A stretch of DNA of 64,000 nucleotides. Origin: Flammulina velutipes (taxonomy: Eukaryota; Basidiomycota; Agaricomycetes; Agaricales; Physalacriaceae). Of the stretch, positions 23,352 through 36,883 are shown in pieces. How positions within the stretch are numbered: the first letter of the stretch is position 1; the number at the start of each line of letters is the position of its first letter. The stretch lies in the NCBI GenBank assembly GCA_011800155.1, contig JAALGH010000011.1, positions 1,240,001 through 1,304,000 on the forward strand, read 5' to 3'. The translations under genes were made by a program, and so were the position numbers. The notes below the pieces were generated by a model. It worked only from the letters and a program-made list of their open reading frames with translations. It was not told where the DNA came from and ran no database searches.

Positions 23352-26300
23352 CTACCGAGCTGGGGGCAACTGTGTATCATACTGTGGTGGGGCCACAAAC
23401 ATCGCTTGTTCCCGTATCTGATCCAACTCCCTCCTCAAATTCTCCACGTCCGACCTCAGGACATCGTTCGGACTGTGTTGGCCCGGCAAACTTGGACTTC
23501 GGCCACCAAAGCCAGTGTATTGCCTCGTGACAAACCGTGCAGTCTTCGGAGAGAACATCCGCGATTTCTCGTTGCTCGAATACATTCCAGTGAGCAGAGG
23601 TTCGGTAGGAGAAGATCGGTCGATACTGTTGTGCCATTGCGGGGTGAGCCCGATGCCCGCGCTTGGGTATGGGTCGAGTTTCTCGTTTATATTTTGCCTG
23701 CGATGGCGGCGATAGAGCAGGTAGGAGATGACCACCAGGGCCAACAGGGCCAACAACCCGACCACGCCTCCAACGATGGCAGATGTGTGATTTGCTTTTG
23801 CGCCTGGTCCGTCTTGTTTGTCGTTGTCATCCGGGGGAGCGTCCGAGTTGGGTGTATTTTCATGAATAGCTCCTCCGCCTTGCGGTATGCTGCGCTGAAG
23901 ACTGGTAATAAATAGATGAGCTCAACGATAAGCCGGTTAACAGTCGCACCACTCACTTGAGTGCAAGCAGCGAAAAGACAGCGCCCTGTGCTGCGCTAGT
24001 AGAAGCTTAGGTTGGTATAGGAATCTTGCACGTATTATTCTGTCTTACCTAGCTTGTCCGAAGAGCGTAGTACCATCCTGGGGGGAATATCCTGTGGGGA
24101 ATACTGTTGGCGATCCATTGAACGTCGCGCGAGCATATACGCCTGAGACCAGTTTGTCCCGAACGTCATTATCCAATGTAGCGGCGGCAGTAAACATGCT
24201 CCATGCTATTGTCCATCTAAGTATTCTGCAAGGACTACACCATGGATTGGGACTCACTGGAAATCGATTGCCCTGTACGAGAGCTATCGTATTGGATGCC
24301 AAATTGTCCTCCTTCTGTTGGGCGAGATACATCAATGACGGGACCAGGTATTTCGTTAACACTGACCAGTTTCAAATTTGGATTTATAGAAGTTGTCCTG
24401 CTGGGTCACGATCTATAAATGTCGTGTAAGGTTCTATTCAAACAACGAGCGTATCCGTAAGACGTACGCTATCATCGATGAGATCGAGTCCGAGTAAGCG
24501 ATCGTAGAAAATGTTGTACATCAAGCCCCAGGATGACGCTAGGCCGTACTTGGCTATGACGTGGTTGTCCATGATAGCTTTACTCTTCCACTCCTCGTAG
24601 ATTGAGGCAGCCTTAGCCTATTGAAGAGGTGGGAGGTGAGCATTTGTTCAGAACAATGTAAGGAACGCAGAACGAACAGTGAATGTGGCACTATCGTCAG
24701 TGTGTCCAGTAGCGTTTGCAATGGCGGCCATGCATTTGATGCCGAGTATGCTTTTCACCGCTAGATTACTATTGTTCAAGCCGTCCTGGTCTGTGCTAAA
24801 GACGAAAGGATTGAGTAGGGTGGAGAATGGAAGAAAGAATGAGCCTACAAGCCACCCAGGTTCGTTTTTTTATCCACCAAATAGGTAGCCCATTGCTTAA
24901 GGAGAGGGTACTAAGAAGGGGTTGTTGAGAATGGTGTAGCGTGTCGAACCCAATTGACCTTACATATGCATAGAGAAGAGATGCGTCTTTCGAAAAGACT
25001 GCGTGTGCCAATACCATGATGAGCATATCGCCCGTGCCTATGTTAGAGTGAGTCTAAGAGTACTAATGGAACAAAGGACACTCACTTTCTATAGAACCTT
25101 CGGGAGGAGGAGACGATAGCGTGGTAATAATCGGATAATCATAACCTTAAACTTGTGTAAGGGGACAGACATCATTTATGACTGTTTGATAGAACTCGCC
25201 TAGGTGAGGTGCCGCATATGCTGGGCTGTTTTCATAGTTTTGCGCAAGCAGAAGCGGCTTCAAGAGATACCCTGCCCATGTCGCATTGACCTTGAGAAAG
25301 GCAGGAAAGGCTGTATACATGATATGAACAGGATTTGCGCGACTGGAAGAAGATTAAGCTGAAACGTCGATGGTCTCTGGAGTATGAACTCACCGTGAAA
25401 CACCAATATCTTTCATGAAGCTCATGATATCTGACGTATTCCAATCGCCTCCCTCCGTTTTGCTGACCGTAATCTCAGCGCCTGCCAGCGTCTGACGAGC
25501 GGCGATCGAGACAAGGTCCGCATAGTCTTCCGAGATATTCCTCGCTTCATCCTGAAGTATCTTGTCGAAAGCAACGGCTCTGTCTCGGGCATCCTTGAAA
25601 TCAGACATGAACTCCGTAATCTACGTTGAGCGCCATCAGCAACAGGGTAGATATGCAGACAACGAAAGAGCGCACCGCATCGTTGATGTAATTATACTTG
25701 GTCCAAAAGTACGGATGCCGCTCCTGGGACATGTAGTTGATGCTGGGATCCCGGACTAGTCCAATTGCCCACACCACCGATTCTTGCGAACTACTAATTG
25801 TGCCCAAGTCTCGGGAGAAGGCAAACATCGGCCAGTTGCTGACAGGGAGCTTAGATTTAAACAACTGGTTGCAAATGAGAGACATAGGACGCACTTGTTT
25901 ATGGGTCTATCTTGGGTGGACTTTTTGTTGTCGAGGCGTCCGTTTGCTGTGAATTGGACTCGAGGGGAATCACTGGTAGAGTAAGTCACGTCATCGCCCT
26001 GTTTAAACATTAAAAAACTCGCGAAAGGGGAGAAGAAATAGAAAGACATACGTTTGGGAAAGCAAAGTACAATGTCGCGTCCTCAGCCACGTTGGCAATT
26101 TCGCTCATTGCAGGCGATGTTCGAGACACGTGGTGGTACATGAGTGAGTCGCTAATAACTGTATCCCAGTGTATTTCACTATTGAGATCTCCGGACAACC
26201 ATTCTAGTGCTAGGTTAGCGTGGAAGGGTGGAGAAATGGCGTTAGTACTTGCCTCCAGTAAGGTCACAGTATAACTGGACGGAATGCTCCTGCCCGTCGT

Positions 26301-26817
26301 TGCTTTTGACGTCAATATACATGTAGGTGAAGGGAAATGATTGAAGAACGAGATCGTCGGGCTGTAGATGAAGGTATAGTGAGTATGTGTTCTTCCTGAC
26401 CCGAGCGTTACATACCTCGATAGGACTGAGGAAGGTTACAGTGACATCCATAGTCCTCGCCTGGACGGTCAATACGGTCCTTGTAGGTGTGATGACGATG
26501 TCAGTCAGGTTAACAGGTATCCCCACGACCGCCATGTCTCCAAATATAAGCAAACTTTCTCCGTCGACTGCTATCCGCAGATCCCAGCCAGAGACCTAAA
26601 CATCGTTAGCATGTTCGCGAAGACGGTAAATGGACCCTACGTGTTGATTGTCCCAGAGCATGGGCCATGATTCTGAGATATTGGTAGGTGACAGATAGTG
26701 GTTCAAGTAAGGAGATCGGACAGCGAGTGGTAAGGCCGATGGTGGGTTACGTTGTTGTGCCAATACAAAAGATAGAGCAAAAGCAAGAATGGTGAGGGCC
26801 TGCGGAAGGCTGAACAT
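23352..26817 (-). CDS. GtaA-like glutaminase, paralogue 3, membrane-anchored
   Basis: Third copy of the family. The ATG at 26815-26817 gives signal peptide MFSLPQALTILAFALSFVLA; an upstream Met in the same frame is less likely because it would disrupt the signal peptide. Segments follow paralogue 2 closely: SPYLNHYLSP, TVTFLSPIE, EWLSGDLNSEIHWD, SPAMSEIANVAED, GDDVTYSTSD, FAFSRDLGTISSSQE. The C-terminus has one membrane helix (around 23690-23770, GGVVGLLALLALVVISYLLY), basic RRHRRQ, coil-like VENLRRELDQIREQ and final APPQYDTQLPPAR, again a PPxY tail. Head-to-tail with paralogue 2 on the same strand, so a tandem duplication. Substrate range may differ from classical glutaminase; not testable here. 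Confidence 0.87.
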
Positions 26818-27314
26818 GGGAACGGCACCGTGGGTGGCGCTGAAAAAGAGCAGCAATCTTTGGACATCGGTCTCTAGGCGTTGCAGATTTTATAGAAAGA
26901 TTATTCCAGGACACATTTGCGAGGCGGTGTCACTGGGATCATTGACTGAGATCGGTTTCCGATGTTTCGACATTTGCAGTTGATGGTCAGTCACCAAGGC
27001 CGCTCGGACCCTGACATGTGCGCCACACTATGATTTTTAATCTTTCCCACAAGAATTTCAGCCGATATCCGACTGGAGGCAACCAAGTGATGTGCGAAAA
27101 GGCCTTGTCTTGACTAAATAATGTATAGACCCCTCGTCTGCATGCTAATGTGAACGGCGTGCTGAGGAGTTAACGACAAGTAAGACTGAAGCCGTCGGAA
27201 AGTGAAGCTTAGGCAGTTCCTAGTGTGGCGTACCGCGGAGATACACGCGCAAACAAATGATGGCCACATTCCCGACATTCAACTTTCCTTCTTTCCTACT
27301 TCCATCTGCCTAAC
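26818..27314. promoter_or_regulatory. Divergent promoter: glutaminase paralogue 3 and proline-rich gene
   Basis: On the minus strand a TATAAAA lies near 26888-26895, about 74 bp before the paralogue 3 ATG. The shared blocks are GGTCAGTCACC at 26985-26995 and GCGCCACA at 27020-27027. The right part is the upstream region of the plus-strand gene starting at 27315. No gene inside. Confidence 0.45.
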
Positions 27315-29921
27315 ATGCCCACAGGGACAGGATCGCGACACTCGCCTATCTATCTATCCGACGACGACGACGACTATATTCCTGTTAGACGCAGTAGGAA
27401 CGACGTCGAGCAGTCGCCTCATAAGCGTGCGTGATGCGCCTCCTTTCTATCTTTAATTGAATATCGTTGCAGCTTTACCTACCCGCAAGCGAAAATTGAA
27501 CCCCGTTGCGGGCCCTAGCAAATTCCCAAACGCCTATAGTGACAGCGCGCAACCCAGCGATACCAAGAAGCGCAAGAAACATCACAAATTGTTGAAGACT
27601 CAGAAAAGAATTGGGAGGAATGAGAGACAGGCTAACCACAAGGCGGAGCAGGAGCATCTGCCGCCTCCGCAGCGTCCGCCACCGCCGTACCCCGATTTCA
27701 TTGGCGACATGCCACCTTCATTTCCCGACGATGCGTTCGCCCGAATGTCGATGATGATGCCACCATCTTTCGCGTTTCCTATGTTCCCTGCTTTTCAGTA
27801 CGACGCTGTTAGAGCGACCAACTGGACGGGTGTTTGGCCCGCACCACCACCTGACAACGCTCCGACTGACGAGCCTCCACCATCACCGCCTCCACCACCG
27901 CCACCTTCGCGAAGGACTAAGCAGACAGTCGCGCCTCAGAAAGGTGCAAAGCGCATTATCGGCCTATCATCTGATCGGGATCCCACAGGCAGACGGCGCA
28001 CCTTCAAAGTCACGCCAACAACTGTAATCGATGCTAGTCCTCCCATCGCTGGACCATATATCCCCAACGCCGCACACAGCTTGCTCATGGACCAAATGCC
28101 CAAGTCACATCGCAATCCAGATTACATTCGAAACTGGTGCCGCAACGTCGCGAACTGTACGCCTATCTTCATCGCCATCGAAGGTACCACCGCGAGCGCC
28201 CTCATTGAATTTCCTTCCCTCTCTCACGCCGAAAAGGCATGGTCTAGCCCCAAACTCGGCAATCCTCTCGAACCAATCAAGAAGGGCGCGCCGAGGGATG
28301 ACTTGATATCCGTGTGGTGGTATCTGCCAGCGGTCCCTCCCGCGGAGTTTGTGGTCAAAGAGCTGGAAGACGGCGAAATTGAGGACGAGGAGGCGGTCAA
28401 ACAAGCATCGAAGGAGGCAAAAAAGAAGGAAGCTATGAAGGAGAGAATAAAGAAGAGCAAAGAAAGACAAGAAGCCAAACAGACCGTCAGCCCTGTGCAT
28501 CCAACTGTGCCGATTATCCCTCCCCCGGCAGTCAGACAACCTCATATCCCTCTTCCCATTGCGCCACCTCCCATCATCTACGAAGAAATACTCTCCTCTC
28601 CGCCTCGTATGCCAGTATCTACCCCTTCTCTACCTCCCCCACCGCCTTTTCTACCTCCTCCACCGCCACCTCAGGACATACTACGCTCGTCACATCACCG
28701 AGCACCATTGCCTCCCCAATCTGACCTCTCTCGGAACTGGCGCCCTCCGAATTTACCTCCCAAGCCACAGACAGCACCTATAGATGAACCGGTCCGCCCT
28801 CTTCCAGCCTCATCTTCCCCTTGGGAAGACTGCATGGTGGTTGATGGGCCAGATTACTCTGCGTCGTCCAGTGCAATTTCGCCCCCTGTATCTCCGGTGG
28901 ATCGAGATATAGAGATGGTTCCTTCGTCTCCACTGATGGCCACTGCGCCAGAACCAGAGGTGGTCCCCTTCTCAGCGGTGGAGATGTCTGACTCCACCAC
29001 GTCAGAGACAGTTGGCTCGACGCCAGAGGCAGAACGATGCGACGGCAATGCTGAACATGAGGCCAAGGACTCTTTACAACCCTCCGAGGAGCCTTGTAGC
29101 GTCCCTACTCTTCCTTCAGAGCCTCGGGCGATGAAGAACCCACCTAAAGCCCCAACATATACGAAACGGTCACTGATCAGCCGCCAAAAGGAGTTGGAGA
29201 CTCGTATAGCCCGCAGCAAGCTGGAACTTGCCATTCAGTCTAGGGCTCCGACGCCATCTATCCCTGCGCCATCCCTCTCTGCACCCTCTCCGCCTACACA
29301 AGTTTCAGAAGACACAGCCACGGAAGAAAAACTTCGCATGATGGTCCTTGCTAGCAAACGCAAAAAGCCTGCTGTCGCGACACCGCTAACTGGCCCTGAA
29401 GTATTGAATGGTACAGAGCGTCGACATTCACCCCAGCTGGAGGCGCAATCGACTGTGTCGCTGATTTCTTCGACAACAGTATCGAAGCCCACTGAAGTTC
29501 AGACCGGGTCGCCTCCTGAACCAGCTATGACAGTTACCCAAGCGCAAACGCGAGACTTAGATTTAGATGAGCTGGCAGTGTCGTTTATCAACGAGGCCCT
29601 GCAGAGCGCGGCGAAACCTGTAGTATCTGCGAAGGCGCAGCTGGCTGAGCGTCAACGGTTATTGGAGCAGCAGATCACGGAGACGAAGATGCTCATGGCG
29701 AAGTTGGCCAATGCGAAGACGAAGCGGGAGAAGGATATGATACTGGCGAGTATGAAGGAGAAGAACCGGTGCGTTATGCAGATCTTGGTGGTGGTTGCGG
29801 GCTGAATGATTGTAGTAACGTCGATGAAATGTCGGTCCCGACGCGAATGCAGTGGCCCGAAAACAGGTATAACGGTATTCTTGTTGTCAGCGACGATGAA
29901 GATGAGGACGAAGACGATTGA
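27315..29921 (+). CDS. Large proline-rich, basic, mostly disordered protein (probably nuclear)
   Basis: The ATG at 27315 opens MPTGTGSRHSPIYLSDDDDD. An intron (GTGCGT at about 27432 to GCAG at 27472) joins in phase to LPTRKRKLNPVAG, then basic KKRKKHHKLLKTQKR, a likely nuclear signal. The main exon has long polyproline stretches and a roughly 90-residue folded-looking block (RNWCRNVANCTPIFIAIEG to ISVWWYLP) that resembles an RRM-like fold only loosely. C-terminal helices are charged, with EEKLRMMVLASKRKK and AQLAERQRLLEQQITE. A last intron (GTGCGT donor near 29769) leads to YNGILVVSDDEDEDEDD and TGA at 29919-29921. I do not recognise the family; an RNA-processing role is only a guess from composition. 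Confidence 0.65.
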
Positions 29922-30549
29922 GGATTCGGTTTGTTTTTCTTGTTTTTGGTTTCTGGTTCTTGTTTTGTTTTCTGTCTGTGCTCTGTCGCAGATGCACATA
30001 AACTCGTTAAGGAAGTGCTTTGAACGTTCTTATCATGCTTTCGTGTCCGTACTTAATCGGGTGTCTGCAGGTCGACTCTTCTGGTTCCGATCTATGGGGA
30101 TGGTAGATGGGAAAGGTGAGTACGGCGCGGCTGTTGTCTGCTGGTTGACCTACACTGCCAACAGGCGAGGTGGGGAGCTGGAGGTTTGTATTGGTGTTGG
30201 TGTGGGGAGGGGCGCGGGGTTGGGTATCCGAAGAGTCAAGTCATTTTGACTTTTCGGACGCCCGTTGTGAAGTATCTACGTCGGAATACATCCACGTACG
30301 ATGCTGATGACCAGACAATGTAATGGATTTCGCTCTTGACTTTTTGTGTGTGATATCGTGAGGATTCTTCTACGCGAAGTAAATTCTGAATATGGCCTAC
30401 ATTATAATACTAACTAGTCTATACATCAAACAAGGAAAGAAGTTACACAATTGTTCGAAAACATAATGATAGCGAGAGCGTGAAGTACAGTTACGTGTCT
30501 TTAAATTGTTCGTACACCACCTACGATGTGAAACTTCGAATGTAAATTA
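29922..30549. other. Convergent intergenic region
   Basis: About 630 bp between two genes that converge, so it should contain both 3' untranslated ends. T-rich stretches follow the plus-strand stop (29930-29975). No coding frame is supported. Confidence 0.4.
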
Positions 30550-31238
30550 TCAATCAATGTTCTTCCCCGATTGGAGGATCAGAGTGGCCATGATGATGGG
30601 ATCGAGTAGGCCCATCCTCATCGCGTCCGTGGCTACGTCGACGGTGATTGTTGCATGCCCCCGACAGACCCGGGCCAGAAGTTGTGGCTTGGAGGTGGTA
30701 GTGTACAGCTATGGACATCATTTAGTCAATTTCTTAGATCCCGTCTGATAAACATACGTTTATGGTTTGATTGTTCGGTGTCCAAATATAGCGCGTTCCG
30801 CGGACATCCATCGTACGAGAGCTGCGCCACATATGTTATCAGGAGAAGGTTTGATGATGAGGCGAAAGCTTACCTTCTGTCATATGAAAGTTGGAGCCAC
30901 TCTTTGATTTTCTGTTTGCTGAGGACACCGCGGAGTTCTATTGCGGGCGATGTGGATGTCGTTGTAGATGAGCCTGAGGACCACTCGACGAGGCCGATAC
31001 TACGCGCTTTGGCGTCTTTGAGGACGGTGTAGGTGGGCATGTTGGGGTCGGTGATTATTGTGAAGTAGGTTTTCTGTTGTGGCCCGATTACGGTGCAGTT
31101 TAGCACGGAGGGGTTGAAAGACGTGAGGTAGAACGTGACAAAATCTGCTGGTGTGGCGGGAGCAGGGGAGGGAAGGGCGCCAAATACTGACGGGGCGGGT
31201 CCTTGTCCCCAGCCAGCGAAGATGTTGTTGTAGGCCAT
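30550..31238 (-). CDS. DUF6593-like small protein
   Basis: The ATG at 31236-31238 gives MAYNNIFAGWGQG, then Pro/Ala-rich linker and a beta-rich domain: FVTFYLTSFNPSVLNCTVIG, KTYFTIITDP, YTVLKDAKARSIGLVEW. A short intron near 30850 leads to MDVRGTRYIWTPNNQTIN. Another (30715-30760, GTATGT...CATAG) leads to LYTTTSKPQLLARVCRG and MATLILQSGKNID before the TGA at 30550-30552. The pattern of modified-residue strands around a W-x-P/L-Y core resembles the DUF6593 family, which is expanded in mushrooms and has no known function. Assignment is by resemblance, not certain. Confidence 0.65.
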
Positions 31239-32478
31239 TATGAATATGTTGGGGAAAGTGTGGCGGTAATGAAAAGAGCAAAAATATAAGGATACAAACA
31301 AAGCAAATAAGAGACAAGAAAGAGAAGAGAAGGAGGAGAAAGGATGGGATGATAATTTCTGGACGGATGGACGGCTCTTTATATCGACTCGAAATCATCG
31401 TGTGTACTTGTGTCCGATGAAGGAGGGGAGGCGATTCCAGGTTAGTTCAAACATCACCCAAAAAGGGAAACATAGTACGGCGGATTGACCAAGTTCTTGC
31501 AACTCTGAACTGCGCCTCTTACACATCATGGCCCATAACTGGTATGTTAGGGTCGCTGTCGCGTCGGGGCGATGTCGTGTTTCAATGGAAAGCGCTGTCC
31601 AGATGATGAATCCGCCGTTCAACAATGAGTACGCGCAAGCGGCCGCGAAACAATTACGCGTACGAAGAGTAGAGTGCTCTGTCATCTTGTGTTCCTCGTC
31701 TGGGGTGGGCTGCTTTCTGGGGACAGGCGTGCCATATCATCAGTAAGCACTTCAACTTGGCGGGGTATGTGAGAACAGCCTATAACCGAACCAGACTGGA
31801 TTGGGTGTGAATGTTATGAGAGAACAGTACAGCCAATCAATAAGAAGACTGACTCTTGTTGATGAACAGAGTGGGTCATCCGTGGGAACTTCCATTCCAC
31901 TCGGTTTACTGAAAGGATAATCGGAATGACTCGAGCCGAGGTTTCAAGAAGGAAGGATTCGGGGGTCGCGGTGGCATGGTAGGGGTGAGATACATTGTTG
32001 TGAACAGTCCTGCGGTACCTCGTGTGTATCATCTAACCACCTATGTGGAACTCGGGCATTGCCTTCCCCGTCATTCTGTGACCCCTCCCAAGTTATGGGT
32101 GCTTGGGTACCGCAGCTCGAAACTGATGCACATCAATCACATACAGTAACACGAAGGTATTTGACACATACGTCTATCGCATCTACTGCTCATTTGTTGA
32201 GCATTGACAGGCGCCACACGTTGATTGTAATCACGCACAGCGCAGTATTACTACGATTCTGAATCATTGTAGACAAGCAGCTCGGAAATGGACCGTCGAA
32301 ACGAATACAACATGATCGCAATATCTAAGCAGTGCATCATGATATCTTGATCAACGGGCTCACAGCAAGAAGAATACGTCGATTGTCATGAGCGAAAAGA
32401 TTGAATGGATTGTGAGAGTTATAACAGCAAAAAGAGAGAGATACGAGTACAGAGAACCATTCTACACCAGAATCGTGT
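31239..32478. other. Gene-free stretch, 1.2 kb
   Basis: Upstream region of the DUF6593-like gene and 3' flank of UBC4. Purine-rich just upstream of 31260. A 96-codon minus-strand frame at 31395-31685 has no start context, no domain and no intron logic, so it is not called. No repeat or RNA gene recognised. Confidence 0.35.
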
Positions 32479-34184
<1,706 letters not shown>

Positions 34185-35739
34185 ATGACCTCTGTCCTCC
34201 CTCAAGCGGTCTCTTTCGCTGTGTCTGACAAAGTCATACTAGGCGTATCTTACCTGGACAAATCAAAGTCCTCTACCAAGTTTTACGAAGAATTTGACTC
34301 GGCCCCCTGCACCGGATATTTCCCATTCACGCTTGGCGCAAAACTACAGGGCAACAGAGTCGCTGAATACGTTGTGCTTCGTAAACTTGGTTGGGGTAAG
34401 GACTCTAGTGTCTGGATGGCACGGGGATGGTACGTATTCCGCCGCACTAGTTGAGACTAGCTCATTTTATTTCTTACTAGCAATGGCGCCCTCGTCGCTA
34501 TCAAAGTCTTAACTCATATTTCGAGCGTCGGGATCTACGTTGGCGCCCGCACTGAGCTCCAAGTGTTAAAGCGGTTCCATCCCATACGCGCCGCGAACGC
34601 GCACTGTTGTCCTCCTTTCGATGTTTTTCAAGCGGACAGTGTCTATGGTTGCCATATATGCATCGTCTTTCCGCTTCATTCCATCTGCGTCCAAGAGATG
34701 TGGGCTCTCCTGTACCCGAGCGGGCTCCATATCCCCTTCCGCCTCATCAAGAGTTTCGTACGTCAAACGCTGTTAGGCTTGCGCTATCTTCATTCTCTCA
34801 ATATTGTTCACACGGGCAAGTCAATCGACATTCCCCCCCTGGTTCTTATTGACCTATCTTCTAGACGTCAAGATGTCCAACTTACTCGTCTGTATAGACT
34901 CAAAGCAACAGGCAGTCACTGACTTCCTCGCGGAGAATCCTACGGCAACGTATCCCCCGATCAATGACCCATCGCTATCTCCCGAGCCCCTTACCATCGT
35001 TCGCTCGCAGCCAATACCTCCTATCGGTCCGGAGATGGAGATGAATACGATGAGGATTTGTTTGGCCGATTTTGGCGAAGGTGAGTGTGAGCGAAAAGTA
35101 ATATTGCAGATCTCGCCTCACCTCTTTCATAGCCCGGCCGATAGAGGCAGCAGGTGGTGTAAATGTCATGCCTACTGCTCTTCGTGCACCAGAGGTCATC
35201 TTTGACCATGCTTGGGGGGCACCAGTCGACGTCTGGGCAGTCGGCTGTCTGGTTAGTTGTTCACTCAAATTTTGACTTGCTCAGGTATTCACACCAGACT
35301 GCAGGCCTTCGAGCTCTTAACGAACACCCCCGTATTTGACCTTGAGGCTCCGGCGGGACTGAGCGTGACACAGGTTCATTTAGCACGTATGGTGGAGCTT
35401 CTTGGACCGTTTCCACCCGCTTTGCATACTGGCGGAAGGGCTGGAGAATTCCTCGACGATGTTGGTAAGTCGTTTCTGTATCATCAATGTTTCAATATGC
35501 ATATACTACCTCCAGGCCAACTGCGTACCTTGCTTCCCGCCGGGTTCAGATCACGTGGAAGTCTCAACCACATATTGGCGTCGAGCGGATGGCTGAGTGA
35601 TAGCGAAAGGGAAGAGTCCGTAGCGTTCTTACGTCGATGCTTATCGACTGATCCTCAGTCAAGAGCATCCGTGGCTGAGCTTTTAGAGGATGAATGGTTC
35701 CATGATGCATACTGCCCCGTCAATCATCATCACATTTAA
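34185..35739 (+). CDS. SRPK-like serine/threonine kinase, copy 1
   Basis: Member of the SR-protein kinase family, diverged from canonical SRPK and without its large spacer insert. MTSVLPQAVSF opens the protein. Gly-rich loop LGWGKDSSVW; first intron 34430-34480 (51 nt, CTAG acceptor); VAIK lysine in GALVAIKVL; helix C Glu in ARTELQVLKR; SFVRQTLLGLRYLHSLNIVH, intron, then catalytic loop TDVKMSNLL; a 40-residue Pro-rich insert; DFG in CLADFGE; intron; ALRAPEVIF and VDVWAVGCL; AFELLTNTPVF; then GPFPPALHTGG and CLSTDPQSRASVAELLEDEW. All kinase catalytic residues are kept. About six exons, stop at 35737-35739. Targets are probably RS-domain proteins, by family only. Confidence 0.85.
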
Positions 35740-36883
35740 CACAGACTGGAAATGCAATATTTTCTCTTCGACGCTCATTGACGGTTCCCTTCGCCACGAA
35801 ACAACCTGGCTATATCTGCAACACTGGTATTCCCGTAAGCTAGCAATTGAAGTGTCAAAATGAGCCAGACGCTGGTCAAATTCGCCGGGTGGCTTAGTAT
35901 TTATTATATCAGAATGGATGTCTGGAAGAAGCTTTACCTCCAAGCAGACGTCTTAGCATTGATGACTGCTCATGTCAAATGCTTGGATCGAGGCTAAGGA
36001 AACCGATATTTGAAGAACTTCGATAGTCATCGATGAGAGGGTTCTTACTTATCAAGTGGTGGTATATTCGCTGGAGGAAAACATGTTCACAAGACACAGA
36101 TGATGCCTGCGCAGTGGGCAGGCAAGACATCAAGACATCAAGAGCGACACAGTACAGGAGAGGAAAGTTGGCCTGATTGCTCTGCCAGACTGATGAGCTT
36201 GCAAACATAAGTGCCTGCCAATATTGTAGAATATCGAACTCAACCAGTTGCTCTCCAGTATCCAGAGTTTCTGCTGCTTATATTTTGCACGATCTCCTTC
36301 GAATTCTCGACAGCCTGCTTGTCAAGCATATCAAGATAATCGTCCAAGAAGGAGGTGGTTCTTTGACAGGAAACGGTCCTACAAACATTTATAAACCTTG
36401 TTATTACGGATATTTTGTGCTACGACGCCCTAGAGCCGGTACGCTGACAGTTAGATGCATAGCAAAATGACGCCTCTTAAAGCCGAAGAAATACGTGACC
36501 ATGTGGCGCAACACAGTTTCGGACCGGAAGACCGTGCACATATTGATTCCGGGGCTCGTCCACTTGTCAACTGCCTCTCATCGTCTCTGGTATGTTGTTG
36601 AACTCGCTGTGCTCTAGGCTCGTCGCCTACTTGACCTCACCTCATCTTCATCACGTCGGTTTTTGCGCGGAGAAACGTTGTTCAACTTTTTTTCCTCGTG
36701 GACTTTGAGCCACCAGCTTATCTTGTGAGGCCCCTCGACATGCGCAAAAGTCTATTCTGCTCTGTGACGACTCTATGCCTGCTTGAAATGCACTTGAAGG
36801 AGTCAAACCCATGGAGGAGCCGAGCTAGCACGTGTTTAATTGAAAGTGTTCATGACTCAACGTCACGCACCCCTCTCTGAGCC
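35740..36883. other. 3' flank of kinase 1 and 5' flank of kinase 2
   Basis: Left part matches 38440-39010 in unit 2 (shared TACTTATCAAGTGGTGGTAT, AGGCTAAGGAAACC). Right part, from about 36457, is the 5' flank of unit 2, which lacks about 155 bp that units 1 and 3 keep; the junction is at GAGAAACGTTG near 36675. No other gene is supported. Confidence 0.5.

Noticed and set aside
31395..31685. 96-codon minus-strand frame in the gap before UBC4
   Set aside because: No domain, no start context and no neighbouring exon.
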